In this document: positions 1 to 8,700 of the stretch, one piece after another | Position numbering within the stretch: the stretch's first letter is position 1 | Layout of the letters: the number at the start of each line of letters is the position of its first letter | NCBI GenBank assembly: GCA_943704415.1 | Contig: CALSCO010002451.1 | Span: 1 to 31,993, forward strand | DNA length: 31,993 nucleotides | Direction: 5' to 3' | DNA from: Parvularia atlantis | Lineage: Eukaryota > Opisthokonta > Rotosphaerida | Position numbers and translations under genes: made by a program | The notes under the pieces: model-generated | The model's database searches: none | What the model was told of the DNA's origin: nothing | Seen by the model: only the letters and a program-made list of their open reading frames with translations

Positions 1-93
1 CGGATGCTCTTCTTCGCGATGGAGCGGCCCGACCTCGCGGCGCAGTGCCACGACGGCGCGCTCGCCTTCTTCCGAAGCGAGTTTGAGTTCTAG
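1..93 (+). CDS. 3' end of an unidentified protein (partial)
   Basis: The window opens inside a reading frame that runs from base 1 to a TAG at 91-93, giving about 30 residues that end in FFRSEFEF. There is too little to assign a family. The frame is supported by the high GC at third positions and by its end lying just 11 bp before the start of the next gene, which matches the tight packing elsewhere. It could also be the last exon of a gene whose other exons lie to the left. I do not recognise it. Confidence 0.5.
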   Translation, partial: RMLFFAMERPDLAAQCHDGALAFFRSEFEF

Positions 94-104
94 TTTGCGC
101 GCAG

Positions 105-718
105 ATGAGCACAGCACGCACCGCCGCGCTTGTACTTTGGCCGCTCGTGGTGCTGCTGGCGGCGCTGCGGACGGCGCGCGTGTGCGACGACGTGCGCGGC
201 CTGTGCGATGCGGCGGCGACGGCGGTGCCGCAGCGCGTCGCGATCGCCCCCGTAGCCCCTGCGGCCCTCGCGACGTGCACCATCCCGGACCTGGCGCTCC
301 GTCTGCAGCGCCTGCACACGATCTTCAACGCGCGTCTCGCCGAGCCGTTCACGTGCGACCCGGACGCGCCCGGTGCGGACGCTGAGAGCGTGCTCGTGTG
401 CCTCGAGCTGCGGCGGAGACTCGGCGGGGCCGATGTCGCCGTCGTGCCGCTCGCGCGCGTCAGCGACCGGCTGATGGGCACGGTGTACCTGGCCGACGTG
501 GCCGTGGGGCGCACGCGGACGGTGCAGGCGGCCGTCGTGGACGACGCGCGGTACCAGCTGCAGGTGCGTGCGCTGTCGTGTGCCGTCCGTGCTGCTGATG
601 GCGACCGCGCCAGGTGCGCACCGACGACCACGACGACCGCGACGCGCCGATGGTCGTGATCCTCGCGCTGTACAACCGCGGGTCGCAGCTGATCGAGTGG
701 AGCACGGTGCGACGGCGG

Positions 719-765
<47 letters not shown>

Positions 766-1483
766 TTGCTGATCGAGGCGCGGCCAAAGGCGTTGGCGCG
801 GTCGGACGCGAACCGGCGGACCGTCTCGCTGTGCCTCGCCGACTTTGCTTCGACCGACGTCGACGTGCGCCGGCCGCCCGCGCATCGTCGTCGCTGTTCA
901 GGGCTCACGCGAGACGCGGCGGCAGGTGCAGGCGCAGCTGACGCGCGCGGGTCTCGAGCACCGACTGCTGCGCATGCCCGGCCCGTTTGCCAAGACGGCG
1001 GGGCTGAACGCGTGCCTGCGGTCGGTGCACGACCCTGCCACGATCGTCTTTACGACGGTGCGTGTGCCGCACGGGACACGCACGCTGCTTGAGCGGAGAC
1101 GCGCGCAGGACGTGGACGTGATGCTCCCGCGCGACTTTGAGCGGCGTGTGCGGCGCTTCGTGCGCGGCGGGCGGCAGATCTACGCGCCCGTGGTGTTGTA
1201 CGACCGCTGCACGTGGACGGCCGGTGACTGCTGGGGCGACGGCGGGTACGGCCTTGTCGCGTACACCAAGGGCGATGCGGACGCGGCCGGCGGCGGGTAC
1301 GACGAAGGCGCGTTCTACCACCGCGAGGGCTGGGAGGACACGGACTTTCTGCTGCGGCTGCACCGGCTGCCGCGGCTGCTCGTGCGGCGGCGCGAGCGCG
1401 ACTTTGTGCACCGATGGCACGAGCGCGCGCCGTGGACGGCCGGGCGCAACGACACGCGGCGCGCGATGCCGTTGGTCTGCTGA
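105..1483 (+). CDS. Chondroitin GalNAc-transferase-like (GT7-type) glycosyltransferase
   Basis: Predicted Golgi type II membrane enzyme that transfers a sugar (GalNAc or Gal) from a UDP-sugar to a glycan. Introns at 564-613, 707-777, 865-901 and 1058-1108 give 389 residues. A hydrophobic signal anchor lies at about residues 6-22. The catalytic part follows the CSGalNAcT/CHSY order: a VVILALYNRG strand near 167-176 (like VTILVPLSGR), the metal-binding DVDVM at 266-270, GWEDTDF at 339-345 (the W(G)GED signature of GT7 enzymes) and HRWHE at 366-370 as the last metal ligand. The 51-nt fourth intron is in frame without a stop but would interrupt the FTT-DVDV junction, so I treat it as an intron. 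The acceptor of intron 2 could be at 789 instead of 777. The acceptor substrate is not knowable from sequence; glycosaminoglycan synthesis is only one possibility. Confidence 0.82.
721..762 (+). repeat. (CTG)14 triplet repeat inside an intron
   Basis: Fourteen perfect CTG units fill most of the 71-nt second intron (707-777) of the glycosyltransferase gene. Read through, they would encode poly-Leu or poly-Cys, which the family does not have at this point. Confidence 0.9.
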
Positions 1484-1617
1484 CCGACCGTGACGGCTGC
1501 GTGTTCACTTCCTAACTCTTTGCTGCAGTGAGCGGGAGTGTGTAGGGCCGTGCAGTACGCGACAGCGACGCTCAGAGGTTCAGTTAGCGGCCTTCGGTCA
1601 GTTCAGTTCCCGTCGAG
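1484..1617. promoter_or_regulatory. Spacer between two co-directional genes; presumed sirtuin promoter
   Basis: 134 bp between the glycosyltransferase stop and the sirtuin start. It must hold the 3' end of one gene and the promoter of the next. I see no CCAAT box, TATA box or CRE-like site; the region just upstream of the ATG is rich in short TCAGTT motifs. Confidence 0.4.
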
Positions 1618-3060
1618 ATGAGTGCAGCCGCCTCGTACGCCGCATCGCTCAAGCCACACGCCGACAAGGGCGTGCTTGGCCTGCCCGAAGTGCGCTGCTG
1701 CGCGCACGCCAGCAGCAGTCTGCCTTGACGCGCGCGACGGCAGAACGTGGACGCACTCGATGCGCTCGCGCGCGCGCTGGATACACTTGCGGAGCTGGTG
1801 CGCGGCGCGTCCGGCAGCATCGTCGTGCACACGGGCGCGGGCATCTCGACGGCGGCGCCGGCGCGCATCGCCGACTTCCGCGGGCCGCGCGGCATCTGGA
1901 CGTTGGCGGCGCGCGGCGAGACTGCTGCGGCCGTGGACGAGGCGGAGACGGAGGCGATCAGCGGCTTCGAGCGCGCGCTGCCGACGTTCACGCACCAGGC
2001 GCTCGTGGCGCTGTGCCGGGCGGGCGTGGTGCGCTGCGTCGTGAGCCAGAACGTGGACGGGCTGCACGGCGTGGCGCCGGGCCTGCCGCGCGCGCAGCTG
2101 GCCGAGCTGCACGGCAACGTCTACAAGGAGACGTGCACGGGCTGCGGCGCCGTGCACACGCGCGACTTTGTCGTGGGCTCGGTCGGGTTCAAGCGGACGG
2201 GACGGTCGTGCGAGTGCGTGCCGTGCTGTGCCTTGCCGTGCCGTGCCGTGCTGTGCTGTGCCGTGCCCTGCATCGTCGCGTCTGCTGATCGCGCCCGCCG
2301 CAGCTTGTGCTCCGCGCCGCTTGTCGACCGGCTGCTCGACTGGGACGACCTGCTGCCGCGCGACGAGCTGCGCCGCGCCGACGCGGCCGCGGACGAGGCA
2401 GCGCTCAGCATCGTCCTCGGCTCGTCGCTGCAGATCACCGTCGCGACGCAGCTCGCCCTGCGCCCCGTTCGGCGGCGTCGTGTGCGTGCTGCTGCTGCGC
2501 GTGACGTGCGCGCGGCACCACGGGCTCACACGTGCCCGCAGCGACGTGGCCAGCTCGTGATCGTCAACCTGCAGCCGACGGCGCACGACCGCCTCGCGAC
2601 GCTGCGCATCCACGCGCGCGCGGACGACGTGATGCGCGGCCTCATGGAGCGGCTGGGACGGCTGCCTCTGCCGGCCGAGCTCGCAGCGGTGCAGCGGACG
2701 TGCGCGCAGCGGCTGGTCATGGACGTGCACGACGACGAGCTGCCACCGCGCGCCGAGATCGCCCTCGCGCCAAGCGTGCCGGATGGGCCATTGCGCGTGT
2801 GTGCGGCACAAGTGGGCGACGTCGTGTTCGAGCGGACCGCGGACGGCATGCGGCTCGTGGCGAGCGTGCCTTGGCCGACGACGACCGACCTCAAGCTCGC
2901 ACTGACGTCCGTCACGGGCCACAGGTCGCACGAGGCGTTGTCGGTCGCGGCGAACATCGACGACGAGCCGCCGAGCAAGCGCGCGCGCCGCAGCGGACCG
3001 CGCCGCGTGCTCGAGCGCGACGTGCACGTGCTGCTGACCGACCCGTTTGTGTTCGCGTAA
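1618..3060 (+). CDS. SIRT6-type sirtuin (NAD+-dependent protein deacylase)
   Basis: Class IV sirtuin, 412 residues. It removes acyl groups from lysines (histone H3 in the animal orthologue) using NAD+; expected to be nuclear. Introns: 1690-1743, 2214-2303, 2482-2541. The short first exon, MSAAASYAASLKPHADKG, matches the SIRT6 N-terminus (MSVNYAAGLSPYADKG) and fixes the start. The NAD+ site shows GAGIS at 55-59, DFRGP, and QNVDG at 126-130. The catalytic His is H147 in ELHGN. The zinc ligands C155, C158, C180 and C183 are restored only when intron 2 is removed, giving SCDLC. LLDWDDLLP, LGSSLQI and IVNLQPT are SIRT6 hallmarks. The tail (about 280-412) is divergent, with a basic KRARR nuclear-localisation-like patch. 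Its stop lies 9 bp from the stop of the converging PPIL2 gene. Confidence 0.95.
2216..2275 (+). repeat. GTGCC/GTGCT pentamer repeat in sirtuin intron 2
   Basis: The 90-nt intron 2214-2303, the longest in the window, consists largely of degenerate GTGCC and GTGCT pentamers starting right at the donor. It has no in-frame stop and a length divisible by three. Confidence 0.7.
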
Positions 3061-3069
3061 CGTACATGC

Positions 3070-5507
3070 TCACCACGCGGAAAAGTCGCTGAGCGTGTTG
3101 CGTAGCACCTTGCGCTTCTTGTACGCGTAGTCGTCGTCCTCAGCCGCTGCCACCGCTGCCGCTGCGAGCGAAGGCGCTGCGCCCGGCTGTGCTGCCACTG
3201 CCGCCGCCGCTGCTGCTGCTGCTGCTGCCGCCGCCGCAGGGTTCGCAGGCAGGTACCGCCCGACGCTGCTCGTCGACTCGCCCGCGTCGGTTGCCGTTGC
3301 AGGCGCCGGCACGGCTGTTGCCGCTGGCCGGACGGTCGTCGTCGTCGTGAACCATGCGCCCTTGAGGATGTCCTGCCGGCACGGCGTGAGCTGCTGGTGG
3401 CCAATTGAGCATGCAACGCACCTGCGACGGGTCCTTGCCCTTGGTGTCCTTGAGCAGCTTGGCGCGCTCCTTGGTCTCGGCCTCCTTGCGCTGCTTCTCG
3501 GCGTAGTTCTTCTTCCAGTTCTCGTACGGGTCGACGAGCACGGTGATGTCGCGGATCAGGATCGTTTGCTGCGGGCCCGCGCACACGCGCTTTCAGCTCT
3601 CTCCTTCACATCGACAGCCGGACCGTGTCGCGCGCGCCTTGGGTTTGTCGGCGTCGTCGGTCTCGATGCTCTCCATCTTGCCGAGCACCTCAAGGCCGCC
3701 GACAACTTTGCCAAAGATCGTGTGCTTCATGTCGAGGTGCTTGCACGGCTTGAACGTGAAAAAGCTGCGCGCATAGCGACCCGTGAGGGGCGTCCACGCT
3801 TCGGCGCGCGAGACGCACAACTGCGACCCGTTCGTGTTCTTGCCCCGATTCGCCATCGATAGCACGCCGCGAGAGTCGTGCGACAGCTTTTGACGCAGCT
3901 CGTCTTTGAACGTGCCCTTCCACGCCGACTCGCCGCCGTTGCCCGTGCCGGTCGGGTCGCCACCCTGGATCTGCGCAGCATTGTCGTCAGCGACGAAAGG
4001 CACACGGCCGAGGCGGCGCACCATGAAGTTCTTGATGCTCCGGTGAAACTTGATGTTCTTGTAGTAGCCGCGCTGCGCGAGCAGGATAAAGTTGTGGCAG
4101 GTCATCGGCGCCTGCGAGCGCGCGCTCAGCATCACCCGCCGCCCCTGTGAGCAGCAGAACGCACCAGGTCGCTGTGCAGCTCGATGTTGAGGTCGCCCAG
4201 GTTGGTTGTCATGCGCACGTAGCCCTTTTCCTTGATCTGGCTGTACATGACGTCGTCCATCTCCCACAGCGCGACCTGCGCGAGCGCGTTAGACATGCGT
4301 GCGCACACGCGCGTGCCGCACCTCCGTCTGCGTTTGGATGTCGACCGCGGTGGACGTGAACGACGCAGCGACGTTGCCGGTCGAGAAGTGCGAGGCGTTG
4401 ATCGGCTGCGCGCACCGCACGTTAGCGACGACGCAAACCGTGCGTGTGCACGCGCCTTGTTTTTGCTGCTCAGCAGTGTCGTGCTGGGCGATGATGTCAC
4501 CGACGAGGACGATGCCGCGGAGGACGGCTGCACGAGGCGTGGGCTCACGCGACCGGCGCGGAATAGGGGCAGACACGCACCTTGTCCTCCTTCGGCATCA
4601 TCTTGAGCACGCGCTGCGCCGTCGGGTCGAGGTTGATGTGGTTCGTGACCTGCTTACGCAGCCGCGCCTCCTCTGCCGCGCACGGGGCGTTAGACGAGGC
4701 CGCATTGAGCAGGGTGGGGCACACCCTCTGCCGTGACGCTGATGTGGTTCAGCACGTGGTAGTACTTGGAAAAGTCGCGACGGTAGTCGAGGTTGGTCGG
4801 GTCCTGGCGCATGCACACGTGTCACCCACACGCAGTGCTCGGCACGCGGCGGAAGCGCGCGCACCTGGATCGTGATGATGTCCTTGCGCTGGAACGGCTC
4901 ATCCGTGAGCAGGTCGCGCCAGTTCTTGACCTTGGCGTTGAACTGCTCAATCGTCTCCTGCGGCAGCGCGGTTGCGCGGCTCAGCGGCCATCAGCTCGGC
5001 GGAGGGGAGGGGGCACGCGCCGTCGTGTACACGTTGCCGCTCGTGCGCACGGCGACGATGTGCGTCGTCTCGTTGAACGCCTTGAACGAGACCGGGTCGT
5101 GGTACTCGCCTTGTGCGCGCAGGCGACGGCGTGAGCGACGCAGGTGTGCGCACGCGGCCAACGCACCGTTGCCGTTCTTGTGGAAGTGCAGCGGGATGAC
5201 CTTGTCGGCCGTGAGCGGCGCGCCCGTGACCGGGTGCACGCCAAACTTCTTGATGAAGGGCATGAGGTGCCTGCATCGTCCGTGAGCCACGCGCGCGCTG
5301 CATCGGCCCCCCACCCGCGGCCGCGCACTTGCGGTCAAACACGACGCCGTCCTCGGTGCAGACGGGGTCCTCGAACGCGGCGAGCGAGAGCGCGCAGAAG
5401 TTGTACGGCAGGCGCTTGTACTCGGCCTCGCGGCGCTTGCTCGTCCCGCCAAAGTCGCGCACCCACTCGGAGTGCGTGATGTACCCCTTGTCGGTCCACT
5501 TGCCCAT
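3070..5507 (-). CDS. PPIL2: PPIL2-like U-box cyclophilin (Cyp60/CYC4)
   Basis: Nuclear spliceosome-associated protein with an N-terminal U-box (E3 ligase fold) and a cyclophilin domain; 573 residues against 520 in human. The start [15 protein letters not shown] matches the family. U-box: [10 protein letters not shown] through [14 protein letters not shown] to [13 protein letters not shown]. Cyclophilin: [42 protein letters not shown]. The position of cyclophilin A Trp121 is His here (CKHLDMKH; Tyr in human PPIL2), so cyclosporin binding is unlikely. The C-terminus ends SDFSAW as in human (GDFSSW). Introns: 5328-5271, 5166-5110, 5020-4958, 4864-4804, 4724-4673, 4580-4528, 4455-4406, 4321-4276, 4164-4112, 4021-3971, 3818-3765, 3637-3569, 3421-3373. 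Those starting at 5020, 4455 and 3637 appear to use GC donors. The Ser-rich stretch between 4527 and 4456 is the least certain; another acceptor gives a different frame there. Confidence 0.93.
3204..3239 (-). repeat. Poly-Ala triplet tract near the PPIL2 C-terminus
   Basis: Imperfect GCN (GCC/GCA) repeat that codes for about 13 consecutive alanines between GRYLPANP and the final acidic and basic segment. It lies in the variable linker of the PPIL2 family. Confidence 0.7.
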
Positions 5508-5703
5508 CGTGCCGCACCGATTGACGATACGCCGAGCGAAGGCGAACGACGAGGCGAACGACGAGGCGAACGACGAGGCGAACGACGAGGCGAACGACGA
5601 GGCGAACGACGAGGCGAACGACGAGGCGCGAATGAGGAAGATCGAGAAGTATGACACTCACGTTCCACCACGTCTGTCGGCCGTTTCGAGACAGCGCGCG
5701 GTG
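5508..5703. promoter_or_regulatory. Shared divergent promoter of PPIL2 and the GANP gene
   Basis: 196 bp between head-to-head starts. It holds the 12-bp tandem repeat described separately, a TTGACGATACGCC segment close to the PPIL2 start and no obvious TATA or CCAAT box. The 11-mer ACGATACGCCG here (5524-5534) recurs at 12241-12251, in the promoter of the DNAJC21 gene. The GANP reading frame stays open leftward through this spacer, so part of it could be coding. Confidence 0.5.
5541..5624. repeat. 12-bp tandem repeat, seven perfect copies
   Basis: Unit GGCGAACGACGA, seven identical copies, followed by a partial copy. It lies in the spacer between two divergent genes. All reading frames over it stay open (ANDE on one strand, SFAS on the other), which explains several spurious long frames here. 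Confidence 0.95.
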
Positions 5704-8700
5704 ATGGCGGCGGTAGCTGAGGATGATGACGCGCCACTCGACGAGGGCGACGAGGGCGACGAGGGCGACGAGGGCGACGAGGATGTCGGCGGCGACGACG
5801 ACGACGGCGGCCAAGGCGACGAGGACGACACGGTCTACGACGAGGCCGATGACGGCGAGGCACAGGGCGACGACGATGACGAGGAGTATGTGCAGGACGA
5901 GCAGGCGGCAGAGGAGGAGGCCGAGGCTGATGCGGCGGAGGACGCCGAGCTCGCGGACGACGTCGTGCCCGAGACGAAGCCGCCCGAGCCGCCCGCAGTG
6001 TCGGCCAAGTCGTTGGTGTTTGGCAAGACCTCGGCGTTCGCGGCCGCGCCCGTCAAGAGCGCATTCGGGGCCGCGGCGGCGCGGCTGCCCGACGTCGCTG
6101 CCGCCGCCCGGCCGCCCGCGTTCATGTTCTCGCAGGCGACCGTTGCGAGGCCGCTGGGTGGTGCAGCGGCGAAGCAGCCCGCGTTCGTGTTCGCGCGATC
6201 GGCCTCGACGGCGCCGCAGCCGCCGTCGTTCGGCAAGCAGCCGGCATTCGTGTTCGCCAAACCGCAGACGGCGCCCGTGGCTACCGCTGCCGCCCGGCCG
6301 ATGTTTATCTTCCAGCCAAGCACAACGCCAGCCGCGCCAGCGCCACCCGCTCCAGCAGCCGCGCCAGAATCAGCACCTGCGGCCGCACCAGCGCCCGCGC
6401 CTGCGCCAATGGACAAGGCCGAGGCCGAGCGCGTGTTTGAGGCCAACACGCGCCGGTTCATGCAGCTGCAACAGGAGCGCGAGCAGCTCAAGGCTGCGAC
6501 GAACACCAGCAACGAGGGTGACACCCTGGTATGCTCGCACACGCACGCATACGGTCTCGCGGCTGAAGCAGCACCGCGCAGACGGGCGAGTGCGAGGCCA
6601 TGTGCCCCGAGTACGAGATGTACATGCGCGAGCAGCAGGGGCACAACGGCATCAGCGCGTTTGAGATGGTGCCCGGCACCGAGACGCTGCGGCACCCGCT
6701 GCTGGACCGCACCCGCGCCGTCAAGGCGTTCGAGCGCAGCGGCGCGGGCAAGGAGATGCTCGCGTACGATGTGCGCACGCCCGCGGCCCTGCTGCGCTCG
6801 ATGGCGTACCTTGTCGACAACATCCTCGACACCAAGCCCGCGGCCGAGTACATTGACGTGTACAACTTTGTGCGCGACCGTGCGCGCGCGATTGTGCAAG
6901 GTGCGCGCGCGCCTGTGCGCGCTCTGTGACTGACTGGTGGCGCCGCTGCAGACCTTACGGTGCAGAACCTGCGCGACGACGTGTGCATCCACCTGCACGA
7001 GCAGATCGCGCGCTTCTTCATCATGTCGCGGTGAGAGCGCGCCACAAGCTCTTGGACGCTTCCCACACTCACCCGTGCGCATCGCCCAGGCACCTGCTGT
7101 GCGAGCTCGACCCGCTCTTCATCAAGTTTTACAACAGCGGCGTCACCGAGGCCTTTGACGAGAACCAGAACAACAACGTGCGCGCGGCCAGCGCGCAGTG
7201 GCCGCGCAGGCTGACACAACAACCACGCAGCGCCTCAGCGACGTGCTCAAGACGCTGTCCGAGGTGTACACGGAGCGGCGCCAGGCCACCAGGCGCACGT
7301 CGCCGAATGAGGCCGAGTTCCGCGCGTACCACATTATCAGCGTCATGGACACGCCGGCCGCGGCACAGGTGCTGGACGAGTGCCTGCGGCTCGGCCCAGC
7401 GATGCGCAAGAGCGCGCCGCTGCAGTTTGCGTTCGACGTGTACATGGCCTACCGTACAGGCAACTACGGCGCGTTCTTCGGCCTCGTGCGGCGCGCGACG
7501 TACCTGCAGGCGTGCATGCTGCACCACGTGCGTTGCCTGTGCGAATGCACGCAGCCGCACCTGACGCGACACGCTCAGTACATCAACCGCGTGCGCCACC
7601 ACGCCTTCCGGGCGCTGCGCAAGGCGCGAGGCGCGATACCGTGCGTGCGCCCCATCGACAGGGTCAGCGCTCGGGGCTGAACGCGCGCGCGCACCCGCAG
7701 TGTCACCACGCTGCAGCGCGTGCTCGCGTTCGAGGACGAGCAGGAGGTGGCCGAGATGTGCGGCCTGTACAGCGCCAATCTCGTGGACGGTGCGAGTGGC
7801 ACCCTGGCCGACTTTGCGAGCGTCGGTGCGCTGCATTGCATCGCTGTTGGAGCCGCAGCGGTGCTGACAGTCTGACCCAGTCGACCCTGAGCGGATCCCT
7901 CCCGTGCGCATGGCCCGCACGCTGATCGAGGGTGCAGCGCGTTTGCTGTCGCTTTGTAATTGGCGCTGACTGTTGCGCCTCGGCAGGCAAGCGCGACGGC
8001 CAGCCCAGCTCGGCGATCGTGCGCGGCACCTCGGCACCTCCGACCGTGCGCGCGGCGTCGACAGCTTTGAGTGTGCCGCGGCTGCCAGTGCAAGTGTCGC
8101 TCGCGTCGGCGCTGCGGCCAGTCGTCATGACGCCAGCACCAGCGCCTGCGACGCGCACCATCCCTAGCGTGGCTGCCTCGGCTGCCGTGCGTCCGCTTTT
8201 CGGCCAGGCGGCAGTGGGAGCGCCTGCGACGGGGCTCTTTGCGAAAGCAGTGCAGCCTCAGCCTGCGACCGTCACCCCTGCGAAGTCAGACGTGCCCGAC
8301 GAGGCAGCACGAGTGCGAGCGGCGGCTGAGGCAGCCGAGGCCCGGGCGGCCGAGGCGCGAAGGGCGTGTGCGTGCCGTGTGCGCGCTGTTGCTGCGGTTT
8401 CTCACATGCGCCGCACACGCGCAGTGGAGGCGGCCGAGAAGCGCCAGCAAGCGCAGCTAGAGCAGGCGCGAGAACAGGAGCGCCAGCTGTGCGAGGTGAT
8501 ACCATTTGTGCTGCTCATCGCGCGCTGACAGCGGTCACGCAGCGTGTGGCGCACGAGACGGTCGACGCAATCGTCCGCGACACGTGCCGGTCCGAGGCGC
8601 GCGTGGCACTGCGGAAGCTGCGCGAGACCGAGCTGCGCGGTGCGAGCGAACAGGTGCTGGCACGCATGGTGGACGAGGTCGCGCGCGGTGTGGCGCTCAG

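Noticed and set aside
90-908. Minus-strand frame with poly-Ser opposite the glycosyltransferase
   Set aside because: The poly-Ser is the antisense reading of the intronic CTG repeat; the remainder shadows the real exons.
1603-3027. Long minus-strand open frame (474 codons) opposite the sirtuin gene
   Set aside because: It is Arg/His/Ala-rich, matches no family and is an antisense shadow of a well-recognised plus-strand gene in GC-rich DNA.
4528-4580. Alternative PPIL2 splice with an acceptor at the GTGAG before 4544, giving [16 protein letters not shown]
   Set aside because: It needs a 37-nt intron with a poor acceptor and then forces retention of the next intron, which has a clear CTAAC branch motif. 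Kept only as a second choice.
5541-5624. CRISPR-like array
   Set aside because: The 12-bp units are contiguous with no spacers, and the context is a eukaryotic promoter.
5329-5703. Upstream extension of the GANP reading frame with ANDE repeats
   Set aside because: It overlaps PPIL2 exon 1 on the other strand and rests on the 12-bp repeat; the acidic domain starting at 5704 is the better beginning, though 5632 is possible.
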